Shown here in pieces: positions 42,395 to 52,927 of a stretch of 64,000 nt of DNA. Position numbers and translations under genes: made by a program. The notes below the pieces were generated by a model. It was not told the origin of the DNA. It saw only the letters and a program-made list of their open reading frames with translations, and ran no database searches. This DNA is from Rhodocytophaga rosea (GTDB lineage Bacteria > Bacteroidota > Bacteroidia > Cytophagales > 172606-1): NCBI RefSeq assembly GCF_010119975.1, contig NZ_CP048222.1, forward strand, positions 6,424,501-6,488,500, read 5' to 3'. The number at the start of each line of letters is the position of its first letter. The stretch's first letter is position 1.

Positions 42395-45300
42395 ATGAAA
42401 TTAACGAGTATTACCATTTACTTATGCTTATTGTTGCTATACTTTTCAGCACCTGCCCAAACACAGCAAACAGGTACCGAAGAGTATGCCTATTACCTGA
42501 ATGGGAAAAAAGTAGAGCTCACACCCAAACAGGATGAGATTTTTGTCACGTTCGCTACTAAACCGAGTCTGGCTAAAAGCAAAACCATAGCCGGTAGTTT
42601 TCTCAAAGAAATAGCAAAACCCGAACAGGCAGATGTATTTGCTCCTGTAAATGCCGTGCGCTATAAAGTAAATGCCGGACAAACTGGCTTAGCTGGCAGT
42701 TATGGGCAGGTGGAAAAACAGCTCAAAAATAATCCGGATGTGATCACAGCCTATCCTGCTTTTATGATTGGCAAAGACATAGTATATGTCAGCAATAAAT
42801 TTCACTTTTCTATCAAAAAAGGCGCTGACCTGGCGCAGATTAAAGCTTTTCTGAAGAACAACAAATCAACGATCGTAGAAGAAATCAACTTAGGGGACAG
42901 GATACAGTATGTAGTAGCGGTGAGCAAAGGAGGAAAAGTATTTAACACTGCCAATAGCTTGTTTGAAGGCGGACAGGTAGAATTTGCCGACCCTGATTTT
43001 ACATTTACGGCTCAAAATCACTATACCCCGACTGATTATTTGTTTTCCGGACAATGGTTTTTACACCAGGCTACTGATGCCGATATTGATGCGCCGGAAG
43101 CATGGAACCTGACGATGGGATCTCCTGCTGTAACCGTAGCCGTCATAGATGGCAACGGATATGATCTGGCCCATGAAGATATGAAGGGTAAATTTGTAAA
43201 CCCCTATGATGCGGTAAACGATGATAACGATCCCTCTCCTGAAAATGCAGATGCCAACCACGGCACTCCTTGCGCCGGTTTAATTGGCGCTACCACCAAT
43301 AATACGCTTGGGGTTGCTGGTGTAGGATTTAATATCAAGGTAATGCCTGTTTGTATAGGTTTTAATGCAATAGGGCTAAATTTTAGTTCGAATAGTACCA
43401 TCATCGCCAGAGCGGCAGAAAAAGTAATTGCGGCACCAGGCGTAGTGGCGGTCAGCAATAGTTATGGCCTTGGCGCAACGCTGGGAGCTTCTGTAGAAGG
43501 AAGCTATACAAAAATGCGTTTTAATAGTAGGAATGGCTTAGGTGCTGTGGTCTTGGCTTCTACGATGAACACTGGTTTGAATAGCCCTACTGTATATCCA
43601 GCTGGTTTTTCGGATGTGGTAGGCGTAGGTGCCTCTAACAATATAGATAAAAGGGCTGATTTTTCAAATTATGGGAGCCTGCTGGATATTGTAGCGCCAG
43701 GAGTAAATATCCTTACCGTTGACCGTACCGGACTTGCAGGCAGTTCTCTCGATAATTATACGAATTTTGGGGGTACCTCTGCTGCTTGTCCGATAACAGC
43801 AGGCGTGGTGGGCTTGATGGCTTCTCTCCGCCCTGGATACGGTGCGCTTAACTACATGATTGGCCTGTTAAAGTCGGCTGACAAAGCTGGTGGTTATGAA
43901 TACCTGACTTTAGCCGGACACCCCTATGGCACCTGGAATAATGAAATGGGCTATGGCCGGGTGAATGCATTCAGGGCTTTACAATTTATTCAGGGTATCC
44001 CTCTGGTTTCGGGATTTGAACCAGTAGGCGGCCCAGTAGGAACCAGCGTGACGATCACTGGGAAAAATTTTCTGGGTGCCGGATCAGTTACCTTTAATGG
44101 AGTAAGTGCTCAGTTCACAGTGGTAAACGAAACTACTATTGTGGCTACTTCTCCGGCTGGGGCAAGCAGCGGACCTATTTATGTATCCAATGCAGCCGGA
44201 ACTGGCAAAAGTGCTGGCAGCTGGGTATTGTCTAACTATTGTATTCCTGTCATTGAGAATCCTTGTTCTACCGGAGACTATATCAATAATTTTAGCTTAC
44301 ATACTTTGGTAAACAACGGCTCTGGCTGTAATGGGCAAACGTCTAATTATATTAATTATGATCCTTACGAATCAAAAACCACGGTGCTTCAGAAAGGACA
44401 GAGTTATACCATTAGTATGCAGGCAGGAGCTAATCATTCGCAAGGCTTTGGGGTATGGATCGACTATAATAATGATAGTGATTTTTCAGACAGTGGTGAA
44501 TTTGTATATAAGACGCCCTCTGCCGGAACCGGTGTATTTACAGGTACGATAACTATTCCCTCTACCGTAACAGCCGGTCAGAGACGAATGCGTGTAAGAA
44601 CTAAGTACTTTGCAATACCTGCTGCCAGTGAGTGGTGTGCAAAATACACAATAGGTGAAGTTGAAGACTATACCATTACCATCGGGTATTGTATACCGGA
44701 AGCCAACTGTCAATTAGGAGATTATATCAATAATTTCAGTTTCAATACCCTGGTCAATAACAACACCGGCTGTAATATGGAAGGAGCCTCCGTAAATGGG
44801 TATATCAACAATCCTCCTACCGGTACACTGACCACTACAGTAAGCAAAGGAAAGACCTATCCATTAAAAGTGCAGTCAGGCACCATTTCGCCACAAGGCT
44901 TTGGGGTATGGATCGACTATAATAATGATAATGATTTTAATGATTCAGGTGAGCTTGTCTATGTTTCGCCCTCAGCAGGTACTACCCAGTATAGTACCAA
45001 TATAACAATTCCTTCTACAGTTTCTACAGGGCAGCGCAGAATGAGAGTCAGATCTAGGTACAATGCTGCTTTTGCAGCTAGTGAATCCTGTACACAATTT
45101 ATGACTGGCGGAGAGACAGAAGATTACACCATTACCATCAATGAAGGAACAGTAACTTCTTCCTCCCAGTGGAACAAACGTTTTGGCGGCAGCGGTTCAG
45201 ATAATTTCAGTGTGGTGATCAAAACCTCAGATGGGGGTTATCTCTTGGGCGGACATTCTACCTCAGCCATCAGTGGCGACAAAACACAAGCTTCGCAAGG

Positions 45301-46747
45301 GGCACAGGATTACTGGATTGTAAAAACAGACGCGTCTGGTAATAAACAGTGGGACAAACGTTTTGGGGGTTCAGCCGGAGATTACCTGAATACGATCATC
45401 CGTACTTCTGATGGCGGCTATTTATTAGGAGGTAACTCTCAGTCAGGTATTTCAGGAGATAAGTCACAGGCTTCCCAAGGCGGACAGGATTACTGGATAG
45501 TGAAAATCTCTTCTACAGGTGCTAAACAATGGGACAAGCGTTTCGGCGGCTCAGCCAATGATGACTTGCACACCTTGCATCAATTATCTTCCGGAGAATA
45601 TATGCTGACAGGGTATTCTGCTTCAGGCATCAGTGGAGATAAATCGCAGGCTTCTCAGGGACTCACCGATTATTGGGTGATTAAAATTAACTCCACAGGT
45701 GGGAAAGTATGGGATAAACGTTTTGGTGGCTCAGGCGATGATTTTGTAGAAGCGTCCGTAGTGAATTCTGATGGCAGCATCGTATTGGCTGGAAGATCGG
45801 CTTCCGGTTTGAGTGGAGATAAAAGCCAGGCTTCCCAAGGCGGCAGAGATTTCTGGGTGATCAAGATCAATTCTACAGGAGGTAAGGTATGGGATAAGCG
45901 ATTTGGCGGAACAGGCAATGAAGATGCCAATGCCATGGTGGCTGTTTCGGATGGGTATTTGATAGGCGGCATATCCACTTCTGGTGTGAGTGGAGATAAG
46001 AGTCAAACTTCTCAAGGCGGACAGGATTACTGGGTGATTAAAATTAACTCCACAGGTACTAAGCAATGGGATAAACGTTTTGGCGGCAGCTTGACTGAGG
46101 ATCTCAGGTCACTTATAGCTACCTCAGATGGTGGATTCTTAATAGGTGGTAAATCAGATTCTGGCGTAAGTGGAGATAAGAGTCAGGCATCACAAGGCGG
46201 ACAGGATTACTGGGCTATTAAAATCACCTCTACAGGCACCAAGCAGTGGGATAAACGTTTTGGAGGTTCAGCCGCTGAAGAGTTAAGAACTGTACTACAA
46301 ACTTCTGAAGGAGGATACTTACTGGCAGGCCGTTCAGATTCGGGCATAGGCGGAGACAAGAGCCAGGCTTCACAGGGAGGCACTGATTACTGGATGGTCA
46401 AAATAGCCGCTACCGGTTCAACCGTTAGTTTTACAACTGAAGCAGAAGCCAGGGTAGCTACTGAATCACCGGAAGTGGCAGAGGAATCGATCCAGTTAAA
46501 GGCCTGGCCTAATCCATTCAAAGGAAAAACTACCATAGCGTTTACCTTGCCAAATACAGAATTGGTAGAAGTGAAGGTGTATGACATAGTAGGCAATGAA
46601 GTAAAAAGCTTATTCATCGGAGAAGCGGAAGCAGGCAAGCCTTACGAAATAACCTGGCAGACAAGCTCAGAAAAACCGGGAATGTATATCATCCGGATAG
46701 GCAGCCTAAGTGCTACTACGTATACAAAAGTTATTCTCCTGGATTGA
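42395..46747 (+). CDS. Secreted S8 subtilase with TIG, GEVED and repeat domains, T9SS-exported
   Basis: 1450 residues. A signal peptide (to about 22) is followed by a propeptide-like region to about 220 and a subtilisin domain with the full triad D252 (VAVIDGNG), H289 (ANHGTPCAG) and S462 (GGTSAACP). An IPT/TIG domain (about 545-605), two GEVED domains (each with WIDYNND.DF.D.GE) and seven 60-residue repeats (925-1343, WDKRFGGS...SGDKSQASQGG.DYW..KI) follow. A C-terminal type IX secretion (Por) sorting domain (WPNPFKGK to TKVILLD) ends it. Subtilases of this type degrade extracellular protein. The repeats may bind surfaces. A strong terminator follows. Confidence 0.95.
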   Translation: MKLTSITIYLCLLLLYFSAPAQTQQTGTEEYAYYLNGKKVELTPKQDEIFVTFATKPSLAKSKTIAGSFLKEIAKPEQADVFAPVNAVRYKVNAGQTGLAGSYGQVEKQLKNNPDVITAYPAFMIGKDIVYVSNKFHFSIKKGADLAQIKAFLKNNKSTIVEEINLGDRIQYVVAVSKGGKVFNTANSLFEGGQVEFADPDFTFTAQNHYTPTDYLFSGQWFLHQATDADIDAPEAWNLTMGSPAVTVAVIDGNGYDLAHEDMKGKFVNPYDAVNDDNDPSPENADANHGTPCAGLIGATTNNTLGVAGVGFNIKVMPVCIGFNAIGLNFSSNSTIIARAAEKVIAAPGVVAVSNSYGLGATLGASVEGSYTKMRFNSRNGLGAVVLASTMNTGLNSPTVYPAGFSDVVGVGASNNIDKRADFSNYGSLLDIVAPGVNILTVDRTGLAGSSLDNYTNFGGTSAACPITAGVVGLMASLRPGYGALNYMIGLLKSADKAGGYEYLTLAGHPYGTWNNEMGYGRVNAFRALQFIQGIPLVSGFEPVGGPVGTSVTITGKNFLGAGSVTFNGVSAQFTVVNETTIVATSPAGASSGPIYVSNAAGTGKSAGSWVLSNYCIPVIENPCSTGDYINNFSLHTLVNNGSGCNGQTSNYINYDPYESKTTVLQKGQSYTISMQAGANHSQGFGVWIDYNNDSDFSDSGEFVYKTPSAGTGVFTGTITIPSTVTAGQRRMRVRTKYFAIPAASEWCAKYTIGEVEDYTITIGYCIPEANCQLGDYINNFSFNTLVNNNTGCNMEGASVNGYINNPPTGTLTTTVSKGKTYPLKVQSGTISPQGFGVWIDYNNDNDFNDSGELVYVSPSAGTTQYSTNITIPSTVSTGQRRMRVRSRYNAAFAASESCTQFMTGGETEDYTITINEGTVTSSSQWNKRFGGSGSDNFSVVIKTSDGGYLLGGHSTSAISGDKTQASQGAQDYWIVKTDASGNKQWDKRFGGSAGDYLNTIIRTSDGGYLLGGNSQSGISGDKSQASQGGQDYWIVKISSTGAKQWDKRFGGSANDDLHTLHQLSSGEYMLTGYSASGISGDKSQASQGLTDYWVIKINSTGGKVWDKRFGGSGDDFVEASVVNSDGSIVLAGRSASGLSGDKSQASQGGRDFWVIKINSTGGKVWDKRFGGTGNEDANAMVAVSDGYLIGGISTSGVSGDKSQTSQGGQDYWVIKINSTGTKQWDKRFGGSLTEDLRSLIATSDGGFLIGGKSDSGVSGDKSQASQGGQDYWAIKITSTGTKQWDKRFGGSAAEELRTVLQTSEGGYLLAGRSDSGIGGDKSQASQGGTDYWMVKIAATGSTVSFTTEAEARVATESPEVAEESIQLKAWPNPFKGKTTIAFTLPNTELVEVKVYDIVGNEVKSLFIGEAEAGKPYEITWQTSSEKPGMYIIRIGSLSATTYTKVILLD
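45167..46423 (+). repeat. Seven tandem 180-bp repeats inside the protease gene
   Basis: Period 180 bp (60 residues). The fifth unit is one codon shorter. Each unit has the motif WDKRFGG, then SDGGYLLGG, SGDKSQASQGG and DYW-[IV]KI. Units are diverged in DNA but strongly alike in protein. They are inside residues 925-1343. Confidence 0.9.
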
Positions 46748-46776
46748 GTTCAATAGTAGTAGAAGGTTTTTATATT

Positions 46777-46820
46777 AAGTGAATGGTGGAACAATTCAGT
46801 GTTCCACCATTCACTTTTTT
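46777..46820 (+). terminator. Hairpin terminator after the protease
   Basis: Perfect 17-bp arms (AAGTGAATGGTGGAACA) with loop ATTCAG, followed by TTTT. It lies 29 bp downstream of the stop codon. Confidence 0.9.
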
Positions 46821-47006
46821 CTTAGTATATGAACGTGAAATAATAGATCGAACCATACGCTAAAGGGTATACCTTTTTGGTAAAAAAATAGTCCTGCTAC
46901 CTGACTTATGAATATAAAATTATTTTTGTAAACTGCTAAAGTAAAATGCTGCACTCAAACGTCTGCCAGAGCAGGAAAAGAATAAAACTTCTATACATAT
47001 TAAGCT

Positions 47007-47507
47007 ATGACTAATAACGATTCTACAAAACCAACGCCACCCAGTTTATATGAATGGGCAGGTGGCATGGAAGCTTTTCAGCGGTTGACTAGTATTTTTT
47101 ACGCAAAAGTAAAGGAAGACGAACTGTTATCAGAGGTATTCCGGCATATGTCGCCCGATCATCCGGAGCATGTGGCTTTTTTTGTTGCAGAGGTTTTTGG
47201 CGGACCCAAGCGCTATAGCGAACTGGCTGGCAACAGTGCCCATGCAGAAATGGTAAGCCATCATATCAGCCGCCGCCTCACGCAAACGCAGCGCCAAAGA
47301 TGGATAGCTTTACTCTTAGAAAGTGCGGATGAGATTAACCTGCCCGATGACCCTGAATTCCGTTCTGCTTTTGTAGCATATCTGGAATGGGGCACCAGGC
47401 TGGCCGTACTCAATTCTCAATCCGATATTAATCCTATTACCACTGAGCCTATGCCCAAATGGGGATGGGGTGAAGTAGGCGGTCCTTATCAGGCACCATC
47501 GGAATAA
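47007..47507 (+). CDS. Group II truncated hemoglobin
   Basis: 166 residues, longer than the usual 120-130. LYEWAGGMEAFQRLTSIFYAKVKEDELLSEVF is the first two helices, with the Tyr of B10 in FYAK. HHISRRLTQTQRQRWIALLLES gives the proximal-His region and the GH helices, with the Trp typical of group II. A Pro/Trp-rich tail (EPMPKWGWGEVGGPYQAPSE) extends it. Such globins bind O2 or NO. No redox partner is adjacent. The permease operon on the opposite strand ends 89 bp further on. Confidence 0.9.
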   Translation: MTNNDSTKPTPPSLYEWAGGMEAFQRLTSIFYAKVKEDELLSEVFRHMSPDHPEHVAFFVAEVFGGPKRYSELAGNSAHAEMVSHHISRRLTQTQRQRWIALLLESADEINLPDDPEFRSAFVAYLEWGTRLAVLNSQSDINPITTEPMPKWGWGEVGGPYQAPSE

Positions 47508-47595
47508 TACTAATTTGTTGTGTGTAGCTGGTAAAATATGTATCACAAAGCTTTACAAATCAACTACATGACATACATAATTTATAATACAGTAT

Positions 47596-50258
47596 TTACT
47601 CATTCCGTAAAGATTGTACCGGATTCATCAAAGCGGCTTTGATGGCCTGATAACTTACCGTTAATAAAGTAACAAGTATAGCACCTCCACTGGCAACAGC
47701 AAAAATCCAAAGGGAGATAGTAGTCCGGTATTCATAGTTTTCCAGCCAGCGATACATACAATAATAAGCGATGGGAGCAGATATACACAAAGCGATGAAT
47801 ACCAGACGTACAAAATCCTTGGATAGCAACAACCACACATCTTTCACTGAGGCGCCTAATACCTTGCGGACTCCTATTTCTTTGGTGCGTTGTTCAGCTG
47901 TAAACGAAGCGAGCCCGAATAAGCCCAGGCAAGAGATCAGAATGGCAAGTGTGGCAAATAAAGTAGCCAGTTTGCCAATGCGTTCTTCAGCAGCGAATTT
48001 CCTGGCATATTCCTCATCCACAAACTGATAATCGAAGGGAGCAGAAGGAATAAGTTGTTTGAATACAGTTTCTATTTTAGGTAAGGCCACACTAGCACTC
48101 GCTGTAGGTTTGATTTTAATATTGATCCAGTTGACAGACCCATTAAATCCTTTCAGGTAGAATAAAGTAGGTTCGATAGGCTCATAAGGCGATTCCATTA
48201 CCATATCTTTGATCACACCCAGGATGATATATTGCTTTACTTCTCCGCTTCGCCACCATTTCCAGCTTACGGTTTCTCCTACTGGATTTTCCAGCCCCAT
48301 ATATCTGGCCGCACTTTCATTAATGACCATCCCGGAAGAATCACCCGCTAGTTCTCTGGAAAAATCCCGCCCGGCTATAAACTGCCAGCCTACGGTTTTG
48401 CCATGGTCAGATGTTACAGCCAGGGTGCCAAAGCTATCATCAATATTCGGGTCTTTGCCCTTCCAGGTGAATCCATTATTGCCTGAATAAACTTGTGTCA
48501 CTTTTCCCATCGACTGAGACATTTCTTCTACTACGCCGGTATTTTTTAGTTCTGTTCTCAGCAAGTCGTATTTTCCCTGATAATCTTTCGACTTCATTTC
48601 CATGGTAATAAGCCCATCCCGGTTATAACCCACCGGGCGGCTCTTGCCAAACTGAATCTGGTTATACACAATCATGGTACAGATAATCAGTGTAGCAGAA
48701 ATGCTGAATTGTATTACCACCAGTACCTGCCTGGGAATAGCCGCCAGCCTGCCTGCCCGGAATGTACCTTTGAGCACTTTTACAGGATTGAAGGAAGATA
48801 AATATAGTGCCGGATAACTTCCGGCCAGAATACCAGTGAGGAAAATAAACAGCAGGCTACCTAGCCAGAACCAACCATTCGTCCACAGCATCTGCATCTG
48901 TTTATCGGCTATTTCATTAAAAAGGGGCAAAGCAAGACTAGCCAGTAAAATGGCTACCAGAAAGGCAAGTATTGTTACCAGAAAGGATTCGCTAAAGAAC
49001 TGGCTGATCAATTGTTTCCGTACCGAACCCAGGGTTTTCCGTACACCTACTTCTTTGGCCCTTTTCTCGGAGCGGGCGGTAGAAAGGTTCATGAAATTGA
49101 TACAGGCTAATAACAGCACAAATCCGCCGATCATACCCACCAGCCAGACAAACCGAACAGGTCCTGTATTTGCCACTCCATCTTCAAATTCACCATATAA
49201 ATGCCATTGACTCATCGGATGAAGCAAAATCTGTGGTTTTTGTGCAGCTAAATCCTTATATCCCTCCAGGTTCCTGATCTTATTAAGCGAAGCATCTTTG
49301 ATCTGTTGAGAAACTGCTTTAAAACTGCTGGCAGGATTGATCTGGGCATACATCGTGAGAAAATGATTCGACCAGTCATTGATGGCCCGTTGCTTGATCC
49401 ACTCATTCATGGTCTCCCACAAAACGAAAGGTGCAAAAAATTGAATCCGGTGAAATCTGGAGTTATGCGGAAGGTCTTCATACACACCGGTTACGTGTAC
49501 ATACACATCTGTATTGATTTTTACCCGTTCACTCATAGGATTTTTATCGCCAAATAAAGCTTTGGCCGTAGACGCTGAAAGCAAAACAGAATGCGGATTA
49601 CTAAGGCCGCTCCAGCTTCCTTCCAGCATCTTGAGGGTGAACATTTCCGGAGCAGCCGGGTCCATAAAAACACCCGTTTTGGATACTTTCGTTTCCCCCC
49701 TGTGAGGATATAGTCTTGTGTCCAGGACGACCGGATGATGTGTTTGAACTGGTTGCGGTAACTGGTTTGCAGTTCGGTTGCCAGCGGATATTGCAGACTT
49801 CCGCCCACCCATATGCTGCCTTTATTAGAGTCACGCTTCATCACCTGGGCAATATGATCATAGTGCTGGTGATAGGTGTTGAAAGAAAGTTCATCGTGAA
49901 TCCATAAGCCAATAAGCATGGCTACAGCCATCCCTATGGAAAGTCCACCAATGTTAATAACAGAGTAAGATTTATGTTTGACGAGATTGCGCATAGCAAC
50001 CGTTAGATAATTTTTTAGCATACCAGGATGAAAAGTGGATGTTTGTGTATAGGAATAGTTTGATTTGCGCCTGCGGACAAATGGTGGAACTACCGAAAGT
50101 ACAGCCACTATATATTGTAAATCGGCCACCTTTTTACCGGATTGCTGCTGCCAGTAAGCGTACAACTCTGCCAGATCGCCTTCTACTTCTTCCAGGGTAT
50201 TAGCAGGATGAAGCCATCGGAGCAGCCATATAATCCAGTGGGGTGGTTGTGGTGTCAT
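47596..50258 (-). pseudogene. Orphan FtsX/MacB-type permease (sixth in operon), frameshifted
   Basis: The two parts form one permease of about 886 residues. The N-terminal part (50258 down to about 49700) has the prefix domain LHPANTLEEVEGDLAELYAYW and the first membrane helix. The C-terminal part to 47596 has the FtsX cores with SGSYPALYLSS-like and GVRKTLGS motifs and ends PVQSLRNE. The break is at a run of six G on the coding strand (49695-49700). A seventh G restores LTGGETKVSKTG, which aligns with the paralog at 52928-55543. Its length is 3n+2, as expected for one deleted base. It is 3 bp downstream of the fifth permease. Sequencing error, inactivation and slipped-strand phase variation are all possible. 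Confidence 0.85.
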
Positions 50259-50261
50259 GGC

Positions 50262-52919
50262 TTATTCGCTGCGTAAAGATCTAACCGGATCAGCCAGGGC
50301 GGCTTTAATCGCCTGGAAACTTACCGTGAGTAAGGCGATCAGAAGGGCAATAATTCCTGCCATCGCCATTATACTCATTCCAATATCTACCTGGTAAGCG
50401 AAATCCTGCAACCATTGGTGCATGGCATACCAGGCAAGAGGTGTAGCAATAGCGAAAGCAATCAGTACGAGCTTTATAAAATCTTTGGAAAGAAGTGATA
50501 CAATACTGGGAATACTTGCTCCCAATACCTTCCGGATACCAATTTCTTTGGTGCGTTGGGCGGTAACAAAAGCAACCAAACCAAATAATCCCAGGCAGGC
50601 AATTACAATAGCCAGGCAGGCGAATACGGCGAAAATCTGCCCGATCTTCTGTTCAGCCTGATACATATTGTCAAAGCGATCATCCAGGAAGGAATACGTG
50701 AAGGGCATATCTGAGTATTTTTTCCAGGTTTGTTCCACTGATTTGATCAAACCAGGTAAATCATTGGTTTGTACCCGCAAGGCAATCTGGTAGATATCTG
50801 CATCATAATACATCACCAGGGGAGCAATCCGGTGCCGCAGCGATTCATGGTGGAAATTTTGCACCACGCCAATAATGGTGTGCGTTCGTTTGCTTCCCGG
50901 AGAGCCATCTCCCAGGTCGGAGATGCGTTGCCCAATAGGATTTTTGAAGCCAAATTGCGCGGCTGCTGCTTCGTTAATCAGTACAGCCTCTTTATCTGTG
51001 CCAAATTCTCTGGAGAAATTTCTGCCTTGCTTGAGTTGAATACCCAGAGTTGGTAAGTATTCCTCATCTATGTAATAGGTTTTGATCCGGAAAGTAGAAG
51101 TTTGATTAATTGAGCCTTCCGGTTGAAAACCATCTGTTGCGCTATTGGAGGCACCAGCCGGTAGGTATCCGGCAAAGCTTGCCCGGGTGATTTGAGGATC
51201 TTGTAATAATTCATTCCTGAAAGCCTGGCTTTTTTCTAACAGGTACGTGTCCTGCACAATCAGCACCTGCTCTTTATCAAAACCTAGTTTTTTATTCTGA
51301 ATGTATTGTAATTGCCTGTACACCACCGAAGTGCCAATCAGTAAACTGATGGAAACGACAAATTGAAAAACGACCAGAGAACTTCGCAGCCAGTTGCCTT
51401 TGTATCCTTTTAATAGTTTGCCTTTTAATACACTCACCGGCTGAAAAGACGAGAGGAAAAATGCCGGATAAAGCCCCGCCAGAAAGCCTACTATCAATGA
51501 AAGTAGTAAGCTGCCACCCAATAGCCAGGTATATTCCAGTGAGAAAAGACTTAACGTTTTGCCCGCCAGTTGATTAAAGCCTGGCAATAGAAGAATGACT
51601 AATACAAATGAAACCAGCAAGGCTATTACTGTAAGCAGTATTGATTCTGTTAAAAATTGCCTGATCAATTGGGATTTTACCGAACCCAGCACTTTCCGGA
51701 TGCCCACCTCTTTTGCCCTTTCTGCCGATTGGGCAGTAGAGAGATTCATAAAATTAACACAGGCAAGGGTAAGGATAAACAAAGCAATGGCCGAAAAAAT
51801 ATATATGTACTTACTATCGCTGTTGGCTTCTATTTCATTTTCCATATCTGAATACAGGTGAATGTCAGTAATGGGTTGCAGAAAAAAGCCAAGCTGTCCG
51901 CCGGTTCTCTCAAACTCCTCCAGGCTGATTCCCATAAATTCCTGTATCTCTGATCCCAGGTACTTTTCGACAATTTCCTGGTTTTTGGCTTCAAAAGTTT
52001 CGGGCCTGGTTCCTTCCTTCAATAGCAGATAGGTATAGGCGCCACTCGACAGCCATTTTACATTCGGATCGCGGTCAATAGTGATGAGGGAGGCAAACAG
52101 GGTATAGTGAAAATGCGATTGCATGGGAACATCGGCACAAACACCGGTTACTTTAAATAGACCATCTTTTCCCATCTTCAGCATTTTTCCAACCGGATCT
52201 TCGAGGCCAAAGTATTTTTTAGCAATGGTTTGGGTAATTACAACGGAATTTGGCTCGGTAAGCACCGTTTTTGCACTTCCTTTTAACAGGGGAATAGAAA
52301 AATTTTCGAAAAAATTGGCATCCGCGAAAGCTACTTGTTCCTCTTTAAATTTTTTATCCTTATAACTCACAATATAGGTTCCATTCTCATCAATCCGGGT
52401 CGCACTTTCCACAAAAGGATAATCATTGACAAGTGCCTGTCCGGCAGGCCTGCCAACAAAAGCATTCTGAATATCATTCCCACCGATTCTTCCTTTCATA
52501 TATACCCGGTACATTCTGTCGGCATGGGCAGAGTAGCGGTCGTAGCTCAGTTCATCCTGTACAAACAAAACAATGAGCAGAAAAACAGCCAGGCCAATAG
52601 AAAGGCCGGCAATATTAATAGCGGAGAAGGCTTTTTTCCGCATGAGGTTGCGGAAGGCAATGGTTATATAGTTGCGTATCATATGGAGATGAAGGAAAGT
52701 AGGTTGCGTATAAGATTTCTTTTGTTTCCGCTGACGAACAAACGGAGGAAGCAGGGAAAGGACACTCAAGATAAAGCGTACATTCGCCTGTTTTTTACCA
52801 GATTGATCTACCCAATAGGTATACATTTCAGCTAAATCGCCTTCTACCTCTTCTATCGTTTCCAGAGGATGAAGCCACCTGAGTAGCTTTATTGCCCAGT
52901 AAGGGGGATGAACATTCAT
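50262..52919 (-). CDS. Orphan FtsX/MacB-type permease (fifth in operon)
   Basis: 885 residues. Cytoplasmic prefix about 1-75 (PPYWAIKLLRWLHP, then EEVEGDLAEMY), membrane helix 1 (about 95-120), a MacB-like periplasmic core (about 120-280), the first FtsX core (about 285-430, KEVGIRKVLGSVKSQLIRQF), a second periplasmic core, and the second FtsX core (about 765-885, GIRKVLGASIPSIVSLLSKDF). It ends in the family pattern DPVRSLRSE. It has no ATP-binding domain. In MacB-type systems a separate ATPase drives such a protein, but none is in this window. It is 8 bp after the fourth gene and 3 bp before the sixth. Confidence 0.92.
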   Translation of the reverse strand: MNVHPPYWAIKLLRWLHPLETIEEVEGDLAEMYTYWVDQSGKKQANVRFILSVLSLLPPFVRQRKQKKSYTQPTFLHLHMIRNYITIAFRNLMRKKAFSAINIAGLSIGLAVFLLIVLFVQDELSYDRYSAHADRMYRVYMKGRIGGNDIQNAFVGRPAGQALVNDYPFVESATRIDENGTYIVSYKDKKFKEEQVAFADANFFENFSIPLLKGSAKTVLTEPNSVVITQTIAKKYFGLEDPVGKMLKMGKDGLFKVTGVCADVPMQSHFHYTLFASLITIDRDPNVKWLSSGAYTYLLLKEGTRPETFEAKNQEIVEKYLGSEIQEFMGISLEEFERTGGQLGFFLQPITDIHLYSDMENEIEANSDSKYIYIFSAIALFILTLACVNFMNLSTAQSAERAKEVGIRKVLGSVKSQLIRQFLTESILLTVIALLVSFVLVILLLPGFNQLAGKTLSLFSLEYTWLLGGSLLLSLIVGFLAGLYPAFFLSSFQPVSVLKGKLLKGYKGNWLRSSLVVFQFVVSISLLIGTSVVYRQLQYIQNKKLGFDKEQVLIVQDTYLLEKSQAFRNELLQDPQITRASFAGYLPAGASNSATDGFQPEGSINQTSTFRIKTYYIDEEYLPTLGIQLKQGRNFSREFGTDKEAVLINEAAAAQFGFKNPIGQRISDLGDGSPGSKRTHTIIGVVQNFHHESLRHRIAPLVMYYDADIYQIALRVQTNDLPGLIKSVEQTWKKYSDMPFTYSFLDDRFDNMYQAEQKIGQIFAVFACLAIVIACLGLFGLVAFVTAQRTKEIGIRKVLGASIPSIVSLLSKDFIKLVLIAFAIATPLAWYAMHQWLQDFAYQVDIGMSIMAMAGIIALLIALLTVSFQAIKAALADPVRSLRSE

Positions 52920-52927
52920 GTGTTATT

